A program made the translations under genes and the position numbers. A stretch of DNA of 5,232 nucleotides, taken from NCBI GenBank assembly GCA_900758895.1, contig CAAETG010000216.1, positions 1 through 5,232 on the forward strand, read 5' to 3'. Within the stretch, counting starts at the first letter, position 1. Each line of letters opens with the position of its first letter. Origin of the DNA: Bacilli bacterium. GTDB taxonomy: Bacteria; Bacillota_I; Bacilli_A; RF39; UBA660. Below, in pieces: positions 1 to 5,232 of this stretch. The notes under the pieces are model-generated. The model saw only the letters and a list, made by a program, of their open reading frames with translations. It had not been told where the DNA came from and did no database searches.

Positions 1-13
1 GACAAACGTTGTC
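1..13. repeat. short inverted repeat at the window edge
   Basis: GACAA and TTGTC flank a 3-base spacer (ACG) at the very start of the window. The element lies about 165 bp upstream of the XRE-type regulator gene and could be an operator half-site pair. It is short and may be cut by the window edge, so no function can be assigned. Confidence 0.25.
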
Positions 14-109
14 AAAACTTCTCTTTTTATTCTCATATATTCTTCTATGATATATTTCTAGTATACAATAATATTGAGGATAAATCAATAATTTTGTGAA
101 TATAAACTG

Positions 110-141
110 CTTTTAATCCTAATATCTTTTAATCATAATAA
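110..141. repeat. two tandem 16-bp repeats, candidate operator of the downstream XRE regulator gene
   Basis: Bases 110-125 and 126-141 are adjacent copies that agree at 14 of 16 positions; the shared core is CTTTTAATC followed by one variable base and TAATA. They end 35 bases before the start codon of the double-HTH regulator gene at 177. Nearby, CTCTT-A-AAGAG (146-156) forms a small inverted repeat. Adjacent repeats in the leader of a DNA-binding protein gene suggest autoregulation, which is inference. The region is AT-rich, so chance similarity is possible. I could not assign a convincing -35/-10 pair; TATAAA at 101-106 is one possible -10. Confidence 0.4.
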
Positions 142-176
142 AATACTCTTAAAGAGGCTAAAAGAGAGGAATTTTT

Positions 177-641
177 ATGAGATTAAAAGAAATAAGAGAA
201 GAAAGTGAACGCAAACAGTTTACTGTAAGTGAACAACTAGGAGTATCTAGAGGAACTTATTCTTTATGGGAATTAGAATTAGATCCCATTCCTTTAAAAA
301 GATTAAATAATTTTTGTAATATATTTAATTGTAGTATTGATTATGCTCTTGGATTTACAAACATTAAAAATTATAAACGAAGCAAAAAAGAAATAAATCT
401 AAATTTAAGTGCTAAAAGACTCAAAGAAATACGTAAAGCTCATAAGCATACCCAAGACTATTTAGGTAAAAAACTATCACTCAATCGTAGTTTAATCAGC
501 AAATATGAAAGTGGTCATACACTAATAAGTACAACCTTCTTAGTAGAATATGTAAAACTATATCATATATCTAGTGATTATCTACTTGGTAAAATTGATG
601 AAGAAATTATAATAAATGAATCTAATTATATTAATTTATAA
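177..641 (+). CDS. tandem double helix-turn-helix XRE-family transcriptional regulator
   Basis: A 154-residue, probably cytoplasmic, DNA-binding protein made of two XRE/Cro-type HTH domains and little else. Domain 1 covers about residues 2-60 and domain 2 about 80-138. They align without gaps at an offset of 79 residues: RLKEIR at 2-7 matches 81-86, and SIDYALG at 53-59 matches SSDYLLG at 132-138, so the gene arose by internal duplication. The recognition-helix regions differ (GVSRGTYSLWE against SLNRSLISKYE), so the halves may read different half-sites. No sensor, peptidase or membrane segment is visible. The ATG is supported by AGAGAGGA at 163-170, six bases upstream. The 3' end overlaps that of the convergent DUF1016 gene by 16 bp. 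The fold is clear; the regulated genes are unknown, and the gene itself or its neighbours are the natural guess. Confidence 0.85.
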   Translation: MRLKEIREESERKQFTVSEQLGVSRGTYSLWELELDPIPLKRLNNFCNIFNCSIDYALGFTNIKNYKRSKKEINLNLSAKRLKEIRKAHKHTQDYLGKKLSLNRSLISKYESGHTLISTTFLVEYVKLYHISSDYLLGKIDEEIIINESNYINL

Positions 642-1548
642 GTAGTAACATATATTTCTTTATTAGTTACATATTCTATAACATATTGATTCTTCTTTTT
701 AACAATTAATAATCCAATTGTTTTATTATGATGTTGTAACCTCATATTCTTATCTACATAATCCACATAAAACTCTAATTGTCCAACATCTTTAGGATGA
801 TATTCCCTTATCTTTAATTCTACTACTACATATGCATTCAAATTAACATTGAAAAAGAGCAAGTCTATTTTAAAAGTATGATTATCTATAACTATTTTTA
901 CTTCATGTCCCATCAAAGCAAAACCAGTTCCCAATTCTAAAAACTTATCTTCAAGCATAGCTATCATATATTTATGTAAAGCTTTTTCATCTAACTTTTG
1001 AGTTTGTTTATTTGTTTTAATTAAAATAGGATTTTTAATCATATCTTCTATGGTTAAAGAAGTAAGATTATTATCATCTATTAATTTAATATTTTCTTTA
1101 TCTGCATAACTTAATCGATCATATGCTTTACTTTTAATCATATCTTCTAATTCTCTTGTAGATAAATGATTTAATACAACTTGATTGGTATAATAAGTAC
1201 GTTCATTTTCATTTTTAATAGGCATAAGCATTCGATAATGAGTCCAAGTTAATTGGTCACGCAATGAGTGACTTATTGGATAAAGCAAGTAAAATTGCCT
1301 CATATATTTTAAATTTGTATAACTATAATTTGTTCCATATAATTCAGATAATTTTTTGACCATTTTTTAATTAAACCATCACCATACTTTGCACGATTTA
1401 AACCACCTTGCGCTTCTACTAACAATCGTCCAACATTCCAGTTCATTTGTAATTTTTCGCTATTATCTTGGAAAGCACGTACTCTATGATTTACTTCGTA
1501 ATTTTCTATTAATTCTCTTATTTCTGAATAATACTTTTCTTCATTCAT
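626..1548 (-). pseudogene. DUF1016/YhcG-type PD-(D/E)XK nuclease, split by a -1 frameshift
   Basis: Two overlapping minus-strand frames together make one family member. Frame 1 (1548 to 1309, ATG with AGGGGGA five bases upstream) holds the N-terminal DUF1016 domain, including the WNVGRLLVEAQGG and AKYGDGLIKKWSK stretches. Frame 2 (1363 to 626) continues with KLSELYG, the LKYMRQFY segment, QLTWTHYR and the C-terminal nuclease domain. Joining them by a -1 shift at 1351-1357 gives 307 residues, slightly short for the family. The nuclease core is complete: D229 in KIDLLFF, E244 and K246 in VELKI, and the GQ motif near residue 256. Family members are predicted DNA nucleases, often seen near restriction-modification or mobile loci; the substrate is not established. 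The coding sequence is otherwise undamaged, so the break is recent, a sequencing error in A6, or bypassed by ribosomal or polymerase slippage. Frame 2's own ATG at 1363 lacks an SD sequence. Confidence 0.8.
1351..1357 (-). other. A6T slippery heptamer at the frameshift point of the DUF1016 gene
   Basis: Read on the minus strand in the upstream frame, the codons are TCA AAA AAT, so the last seven bases fit the X XXY YYZ pattern of -1 slippage sites (A AAA AAT). A one-base back-slip changes the next codon from TAT to TTA and continues into the conserved LSELYG...LKYMRQFY sequence. An upstream SD-like stimulator is not evident, and I did not identify a downstream pseudoknot. A plain one-base deletion from A7 would look the same. 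Confidence 0.5.
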
Positions 1549-1689
1549 GATAGTCCCCCTAAATGAGATATATCACAAGAAATGATTGAAGTAAACACTG
1601 AAATTAAGTAGAAAAAACAAACTTTTAGTTAATCGACAAGATCTGGTAAAATTCGTGTCAAATAAAAAGATTATACATCAGTACAACCT
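1549..1689. other. intergenic region between tsaD and the DUF1016 gene
   Basis: These 141 bases hold the possible DUF1016 promoter and its SD sequence (1554-1560). I see no convincing intrinsic terminator for the tsaD transcript: a T6 run on the minus strand follows only a 4-bp AACT/AGTT stem. A perfect TTGACA (minus, 1661-1656) has no acceptable -10 at 16-19 bases. Transcription of the t6A operon may therefore read into the nuclease gene, which is inference. Confidence 0.4.
1567..1595 (-). promoter_or_regulatory. possible promoter of the DUF1016 gene
   Basis: On the minus strand, TTTACT (1595-1590) and TATATC (1572-1567) are 17 bases apart, and TGA just before the -10 makes it an extended -10. 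Both hexamers are only 4 of 6 to consensus. Transcription would start near 1560, almost on the SD sequence, giving a very short leader. Confidence 0.3.
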
Positions 1690-2691
1690 TCAAACAATAT
1701 CCGCACTACTACTAACGTTTAGAGAGTAATCACTAAATTCACCCTTTAAGTATTTTGGATAAGCAGCAGCCCCAATCATCGCTGCATTATCAGTACAGTA
1801 AAGCATTCTCGGAATGAGTAACTCTGCATCATATTTTTGACACAATTTATTCATCTCACTCTTTAAATACTCATTTGCTGATACTCCACCAGCAATGACT
1901 AATCTTTTAATACCCGTATTTTTAAATGCTAATTCTACTTTTCGAACTAACTCATCAATCGCAACATCTTGAAAAGATCTTGCTAAATCAGCTTTTCGAA
2001 TATCATTGCCTCTTTGTGTTTCATTATGAACCAAATTAATAACAGCACTTTTAAGTCCACTATAACTAAAGTGATATGACTCATCCATTACAGGATGAGG
2101 TAAATCATAAGTGTGTTCTCCTGTTTTAGCAAGTCTTTCAATATTTGGTCCACCCGGATAAGATAAACCAATTACTCTTGCCACTTTATCAAACGCTTCG
2201 CCAATCGCATCATCCATGGTTTCCCCGAGTCTTTTAAACTTGTAATCATCTTCCATAACTAAAAGTTCGGTATGACCTCCACTTACAACCAAAGCTAGTA
2301 ATGGATATTCCATCTTATTTTCTAAATTATTAGCATAAATATGACCAATTAAATGATTAACTGCAATTAAAGGTTTATGATACATGTAAGAAAGAATTTT
2401 AGCAGCTTCCACTCCTACCATTAAAGAACCAGTAAGTCCTGGAGCATAAGTAACTGCAATCGCATCCATATCTTCCATTTTCATATTTGTTTTTTCTAGA
2501 CAATCTTCAAGCACCAAAGTAATTGCTTCCGTATGCATACGACTAGCTATTTCTGGTACAACTCCCCCATATTTAGCATGAGTATCCATTTGGGTTGTAA
2601 TAGATAAAGAAACGACATCACTTCCATTTTTAACAATAGCCATACTAGTTTCATCACAACTAGATTCAATTGCAAGTATATAAGTATCCAT
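1690..2691 (-). CDS. tsaD: tRNA N6-adenosine threonylcarbamoyltransferase TsaD (Kae1/YgjD family)
   Basis: Cytoplasmic enzyme that transfers the threonylcarbamoyl group from TC-AMP to N6 of A37 in ANN-decoding tRNAs, working with TsaB and TsaE. The protein has 333 residues, normal for the family. The ASKHA fold shows ILAIESSCDET at 5-15, the metal-binding NHLIGH with H113 and H117, VSGGHT at 136-141, GGVSAN at 268-273 and CTDN with metal ligand D301. I start it at the ATG at 2691, not at the in-frame TTG codons up to 2715, because family members begin almost directly at this strand and GGTGAT (2700-2695) is suitably placed. It ends with TGA. It lies 35 bases after dinD and is probably the last essential gene of the operon. 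No key residue is missing. Confidence 0.97.
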   Translation of the reverse strand: MDTYILAIESSCDETSMAIVKNGSDVVSLSITTQMDTHAKYGGVVPEIASRMHTEAITLVLEDCLEKTNMKMEDMDAIAVTYAPGLTGSLMVGVEAAKILSYMYHKPLIAVNHLIGHIYANNLENKMEYPLLALVVSGGHTELLVMEDDYKFKRLGETMDDAIGEAFDKVARVIGLSYPGGPNIERLAKTGEHTYDLPHPVMDESYHFSYSGLKSAVINLVHNETQRGNDIRKADLARSFQDVAIDELVRKVELAFKNTGIKRLVIAGGVSANEYLKSEMNKLCQKYDAELLIPRMLYCTDNAAMIGAAAYPKYLKGEFSDYSLNVSSSADIV

Positions 2692-2694
2692 ATC

Positions 2695-2700
2695 ATCACC
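2695..2700 (-). promoter_or_regulatory. ribosome binding site deciding the tsaD start
   Basis: GGTGAT on the minus strand matches the 3' part of the AGGAGGTGAT anti-SD complement and ends three bases before the ATG at 2691. It supports that ATG over the TTG codons at 2710-2715, which have no SD sequence. Confidence 0.5.
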
Positions 2701-2726
2701 ACTTTCTTTCAACAAAAAATTATTAT

Positions 2727-3563
2727 TTATTTTATATCCAATTTTTTTATTTCTTCTTTTTCAATTTGCCGAATAGATTTTTCGGGTGTTGGTAATTTTT
2801 CAGGAGTAGTTCCACCAACCTTAATAATTGTTTGCCTTATTGCTTGACCAACCATATGATGAGTATTACAGGCATTTTTCTCATCTTTTACATCATTATT
2901 TTTTAAAACTTCATCTGTTTGAGTAATACGAAATAAATTTGCCGCTAATTCTGTACTACCCATATAATCTAAAATTTCTTGATTATTTGAATCAATACCC
3001 TTCCTTTTAGCAATATCTTTCGCCGTTTCACCACCATATAAACCCATATAACCATAGTCATTAAATTTTCCATAATTCTTCACACCAGCATTTTTAGCTG
3101 TATCAAACAAAATTTTATTCTTATTTTTAATATTGATTCTAGTATATAAACGTTTTTCATCTTCAGATAATTTATTATATTCCTCTTCTGTTATTTCCAT
3201 TTTTCTAGTTTGAACAGCAAAATAAGTTTGGCCTAAAGCAACAGATTTGTGTCTTGCAGGATTAGCATTTTGAACAATTAAATAACAAGCATAACGAGAT
3301 AACTTGTAATCAATTACTTCTTTACTTGCACCTTTTGGCATTGCTATCGTTTTCCCCTTAACAGGAAAATGTTCTTCTACATTCATTCCACTTAAATTAC
3401 AACTTATTTTTGCCTTATTAATGACCTTAGCAAAATGTTCCCATTTAGAATATTCCAAAGCAATCATCAATTCTCTAGCTTCCCAATATTCATTTCCAAC
3501 TTCATCAATATGCTTAATATCTTCAAATGTTTTTTCTTTATAAATTTCTAATTCATTCTTCAT
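2727..3563 (-). CDS. dinD: DNA damage-inducible protein D (DinD) homologue
   Basis: The 278 residues match E. coli DinD (about 274 residues) along their whole length. Recognisable stretches are the N-terminal BRO-N-like part (WEARELMIALEYSKWEHF, about 27-44), LSRYACYLIVQNANPARH at 88-105, GQTYFAVQTR at 111-120, YGYMGLYGG at 170-178, MGSTELAANLFRITQTDE at 201-218 and LPTPEKSI near 257-264. In E. coli the gene is SOS-induced and the protein has been reported to inhibit RecA-mediated strand exchange; its role here is unknown. It is co-directional with the t6A genes between rimI and tsaD, where the standard Bacillota cluster has no such gene, so lateral insertion is likely. GAGGGG (3580-3575) lies about 11 bases before the ATG, a slightly long spacing. 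I see no CGAAC-N4-GTTCG LexA box; a long palindrome lies just upstream instead. Confidence 0.9.
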   Translation of the reverse strand: MKNELEIYKEKTFEDIKHIDEVGNEYWEARELMIALEYSKWEHFAKVINKAKISCNLSGMNVEEHFPVKGKTIAMPKGASKEVIDYKLSRYACYLIVQNANPARHKSVALGQTYFAVQTRKMEITEEEYNKLSEDEKRLYTRINIKNKNKILFDTAKNAGVKNYGKFNDYGYMGLYGGETAKDIAKRKGIDSNNQEILDYMGSTELAANLFRITQTDEVLKNNDVKDEKNACNTHHMVGQAIRQTIIKVGGTTPEKLPTPEKSIRQIEKEEIKKLDIK

Positions 3564-3588
3564 TGTTAACCATTCCCCTCTACATATA

Positions 3589-3614
3589 CGATTTTGGTGT
3601 TTACACCAAAATCG
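3589..3614. promoter_or_regulatory. 26-bp near-perfect palindrome between rimI and dinD (stem-loop or operator)
   Basis: Arms CGATTTTGGTGT and ACACCAAAATCG are perfectly complementary over 12 bp around a central TT. As RNA this is an 11-bp stem with a 4-base loop, beginning five bases after the rimI stop. No U-tract follows on the minus strand (TATATG) or the plus strand, so it is not a standard intrinsic terminator. It could be an mRNA-processing or stabilising hairpin that separates dinD from the upstream genes, or a dimer-binding operator controlling dinD. The sequence cannot decide between them. Confidence 0.6.
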
Positions 3615-3619
3615 ACTAA

Positions 3620-4048
3620 TTACTCACTTTCTCTTGCCATTAAATAAGCATCATCACCATTAGCATAATACTTCTTCCTTACATTGACTACTTCAAAACC
3701 AAACTTATCATACAACTTTAAAGCTGGTGTATTTTTAGTTGAAACTTCTAATGTAATCAGTTTTAAATTTTCATCTAGATCACTAATTAAATAATCGATT
3801 AAATTACTAGCAATCTTCATTCTTCGATAATTTGGATCTACTACTACACTTAAAATATCGCATGTCTCTTGTAAATCAGTTGCTAAAATAAAACCTACCA
3901 CTTGATCATCTTTTTCATAAACAAAAACTTTAGAAATATTATCTTCTAACATTTCTGAAATTGAATACACTTTCGAAAAGTTCTCTTCTAGTAAACTGCC
4001 TAACTCATTCATTCTCGGAATATCGTAGATATTTGCTTCTCTTATCAT
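3620..4048 (-). CDS. rimI: ribosomal-protein-alanine N-acetyltransferase RimI-like (GNAT)
   Basis: A 142-residue GNAT acetyltransferase that uses acetyl-CoA. RimI acetylates the N-terminal alanine of ribosomal protein bS18 in enterobacteria; the target in Bacillota is less certain. Visible are DILSVVVDPNYRR at 64-76 (motif A strand and start of the CoA loop), LEVSTKNTPALKLYDKFGF at 100-118 and RKKYYANGDDAYLM at 124-137, the typical RimI C-terminus. E101 and Y113 have the same 12-residue spacing as the catalytic pair E103/Y115 of Salmonella RimI. One oddity: the pyrophosphate loop reads RRMKIA (75-80), with Lys at the usual first Gly of (Q/R)xxGx(G/A). The start overlaps the tsaB stop as ATGA, with GAGGTG five bases before it, so translation is coupled. 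This gene position is standard for the t6A cluster. Confidence 0.93.
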   Translation of the reverse strand: MIREANIYDIPRMNELGSLLEENFSKVYSISEMLEDNISKVFVYEKDDQVVGFILATDLQETCDILSVVVDPNYRRMKIASNLIDYLISDLDENLKLITLEVSTKNTPALKLYDKFGFEVVNVRKKYYANGDDAYLMARESE

Positions 4049-4599
4049 TTGTACACCTCAATTTTCTTAACATAAATAGGTTTAACGAAATGAGGATGAA
4101 CATCTTTTTTGTCTTTCAAATATTCATAAACCATATCTAAATTAATTTCTTCATCTATTATGATATTTTCTGGAAAACTTGCTAACTCTTGATGATTTAA
4201 ATAAAAGTAATCACTCATAAGTTCATGTTCCTTATTAAAAGATCCAACAAAAGTACCATTTTTATCCTGAATCCCAACCGTAACATCATCTAAATATTTT
4301 AAAGCTACTGCTTGTAGATAAGAAATCACTTTAATTGGAATTTTTTTACAATAGCCAATCATTTTAGCAACAACAACACCTATTCTTACCCCGGTAAAAG
4401 ATCCTGGTCCATTCACCACTATTATACCACTTAAATCATCGATTGTAATATGTTTTTTTTCAAGTAACTCTTGAATAGTAAAAATAAAATACTCTGTCAA
4501 CTTTTCCCCTTCTTTTACAATCTCTTCAATCACTACTTCATCTTGAAATAAAGCTAAATGCAATTTCGTATAATGAGTATCAATAAAAAGTGTATACAT
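4045..4599 (-). CDS. tsaB: tRNA threonylcarbamoyladenosine biosynthesis protein TsaB (YeaZ family)
   Basis: Non-catalytic ASKHA-fold partner that dimerises with TsaD and builds the TsaB-TsaD-TsaE complex for tRNA t6A37 synthesis. The signature NGPGSFTGVRIG at 63-74 is intact, the N-terminal strand FIDTHYTKLHLAL (5-17) is the degenerate ATPase strand, and PIYVKK near the C-terminus fits the conserved proline-tyrosine motif of the family. At 184 residues it is shorter than the roughly 230 of B. subtilis YdiC, the loss being in the less conserved second half; the TsaD-interacting N-terminal half is complete. A strong SD sequence, AAAGGAGGG (4613-4605), lies five bases before the ATG. It stops with TGA inside the rimI start. 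Confidence 0.95.
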   Translation of the reverse strand: MYTLFIDTHYTKLHLALFQDEVVIEEIVKEGEKLTEYFIFTIQELLEKKHITIDDLSGIIVVNGPGSFTGVRIGVVVAKMIGYCKKIPIKVISYLQAVALKYLDDVTVGIQDKNGTFVGSFNKEHELMSDYFYLNHQELASFPENIIIDEEINLDMVYEYLKDKKDVHPHFVKPIYVKKIEVYK

Positions 4600-4621
4600 A
4601 AAAACCCTCCTTTAGAGCACA

Positions 4622-4648
4622 AAATCTCACATTGTTTACGTGAGATTT
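4622..4648. promoter_or_regulatory. stem-loop over the tsaE stop codon
   Basis: AAATCTCAC and GTGAGATTT form a perfect 9-bp stem around a 9-base loop. On the minus strand the stem starts within the tsaE TAA stop and ends before the tsaB SD sequence. Only four U residues, counting the stem's own end, come before a G, so termination would be weak. It may be an attenuator, a processing site or a 3'-protecting hairpin that sets the tsaE:tsaB ratio; this is inference. Confidence 0.5.
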
Positions 4649-5096
4649 ATAATACAGCATTACATAGTTCTTCGTACTCTTCTCCATGTGGAACAAACAC
4701 GAGAACTCTAGTGTTTTCATCTAAAATTCTAAAATTAATATCCAATCTCTCTTTCGGAAGTTTATCTTCAATTAATTCCGCCCATTCAATAATACAAACA
4801 CCATCTTTATTAAAATAATCTTCTACGCCAAAATCTTCATTATCACTAATTCGATATACATCCATATGATATAAAGGCATCTCACCACTCATATATTCCT
4901 TTACAATCGTAAAAGTTGGCGAAGTAATATTATCTTCTATTCCCAGTGAAGCAGCAAAGCCTTTGACAAAAACGGTTTTTCCACTTCCAAGATCACCATT
5001 CAAACAAAGTACCATACCCGGGAACTTTTCACTTTCAATGTTTTCTGCAAGCGTTAAAGTATCTTCTACGCATTTTGATGTGAATTTATAATTCAT
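4647..5096 (-). CDS. tsaE: tRNA threonylcarbamoyladenosine biosynthesis ATPase TsaE (YjeE family)
   Basis: Small P-loop ATPase that binds the TsaB-TsaD complex and whose ATP hydrolysis is needed for repeated cycles of t6A37 synthesis. The 149 residues carry Walker A GDLGSGKT (34-41), the SPTF switch segment (59-62), HMDVYR with D79 (77-82) and IIEWAE (102-107), all hallmarks of the family, at normal length. I start it at the ATG at 5096 because AGGTGAG (5107-5101) is well spaced for that codon; the in-frame GTG at 5105 lies inside the SD sequence and has none of its own. It is the first gene of the operon, directly after a promoter, and is followed 47 bases later by tsaB. Confidence 0.96.
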   Translation of the reverse strand: MNYKFTSKCVEDTLTLAENIESEKFPGMVLCLNGDLGSGKTVFVKGFAASLGIEDNITSPTFTIVKEYMSGEMPLYHMDVYRISDNEDFGVEDYFNKDGVCIIEWAELIEDKLPKERLDINFRILDENTRVLVFVPHGEEYEELCNAVL

Positions 5097-5100
5097 GTTA

Positions 5101-5107
5101 CTCACCT
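5101..5107 (-). promoter_or_regulatory. ribosome binding site deciding the tsaE start
   Basis: AGGTGAG on the minus strand ends four bases before ATG 5096. It overlaps the alternative GTG (5105-5103), which removes that codon as the start. Confidence 0.7.
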
Positions 5108-5113
5108 AACGCT

Positions 5114-5143
5114 ATTATAACAAAAGACTCCATAAGTATACAA
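5114..5143 (-). promoter_or_regulatory. extended -10 promoter of the t6A operon
   Basis: On the minus strand, TGT precedes a perfect TATAAT (5119-5114), giving the extended -10 pattern TGnTATAAT. A weak -35, TTGTAT (5143-5138), lies 18 bases upstream, as expected when an extended -10 compensates. The start point would fall near 5110-5107, leaving a leader of only about 11-14 bases with the SD sequence almost at its 5' end. A second TATAAT on the same strand (5216-5211) could be another promoter, but its -35 would be outside the window. Confidence 0.6.
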
Positions 5144-5232
5144 CCACTTTTTTATAAATTTGACAAAAAATGCATCTCATATAAAAATACATTAGAAAAT
5201 TCTATTCTTTATTATATTTTTAAAACATATTA

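Noticed and set aside
644..669. GTAAC/GTTAC as a terminator between the convergent genes
   Set aside because: A 5-bp stem with a 16-base loop and no T-run is too weak.
1656..1661. Perfect TTGACA on the minus strand as a promoter for the DUF1016 gene
   Set aside because: No -10-like hexamer occurs at 16-19 bases downstream.
2692..2715. TTG start at 2715 adding eight residues to TsaD
   Set aside because: No SD sequence precedes it, and family proteins begin directly before the ILAIESSCDET strand.
4558..4818. Plus-strand open frame of 86 codons
   Set aside because: It lies antisense across the end of tsaE and start of tsaB, has no SD sequence, and its translation resembles no family; it is a shadow of the two real genes.
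5097..5105. GTG at 5105 as the tsaE start
   Set aside because: It lies inside the SD sequence that serves ATG 5096 and has no SD sequence of its own.
5160..5185. TTGACA with TATAAA on the plus strand as a promoter leading out of the window
   Set aside because: The spacing is only 14 bases and no plus-strand gene is visible before the window ends.
5193..5204. TAGAA-AA-TTCTA inverted repeat
   Set aside because: Five-base AT-rich arms are expected by chance in this sequence.

Overview
The window is AT-rich throughout and reads as chromosomal DNA from a low-GC Gram-positive (Bacillota, Bacilli-like; a gut Erysipelotrichia or RF39-type lineage is my guess). Three things support this: Shine-Dalgarno (SD) sequences close to AGGAGG before most genes, the gene order tsaE-tsaB-rimI-tsaD known from Bacillus (ydiB-ydiC-ydiD-ydiE), and compact protein lengths. 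TGA is the stop codon of tsaB and tsaD and Trp is read from TGG, so the standard code applies and a Mycoplasma-type code is excluded.

Right two thirds (about 5143 down to 1690, minus strand): an operon for the universal tRNA modification t6A37. It runs from an extended -10 promoter through tsaE (ATPase), tsaB (partner of TsaD), rimI (GNAT N-acetyltransferase, ATGA overlap with tsaB), a dinD-like gene, and tsaD (threonylcarbamoyl transferase). TsaB, TsaD and TsaE work together to transfer the threonylcarbamoyl group to A37 of ANN-decoding tRNAs. The TsaC/YwlC enzyme that makes the TC-AMP donor is not in the window. dinD is the foreign member: it lies between rimI and tsaD and is preceded by a 26-bp near-perfect palindrome. 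A second stem-loop lies over the tsaE stop codon. Neither stem-loop has a U-tract.

Left third (1 to about 1620): a minus-strand DUF1016/YhcG-type PD-(D/E)XK nuclease gene, split by a one-base frameshift at an A6 run that matches a -1 slippery heptamer. A plus-strand gene for a small regulator with two XRE helix-turn-helix domains converges on it, and the two 3' ends overlap by 16 bp. Two tandem copies of a 16-bp sequence precede the regulator gene and are candidate operators.

The housekeeping part is ordinary. The accessory part consists of dinD inside the t6A operon, the split DUF1016 nuclease and the duplicated-HTH regulator. DinD and DUF1016 proteins are often met as accessory genes near restriction-modification loci, but no restriction or methylation gene is visible here. 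I see no RNA gene, CRISPR array, insertion sequence or attachment site. No stretch over 300 bases lacks a gene; the longest are 1-176, 1549-1689 and 5097-5232.
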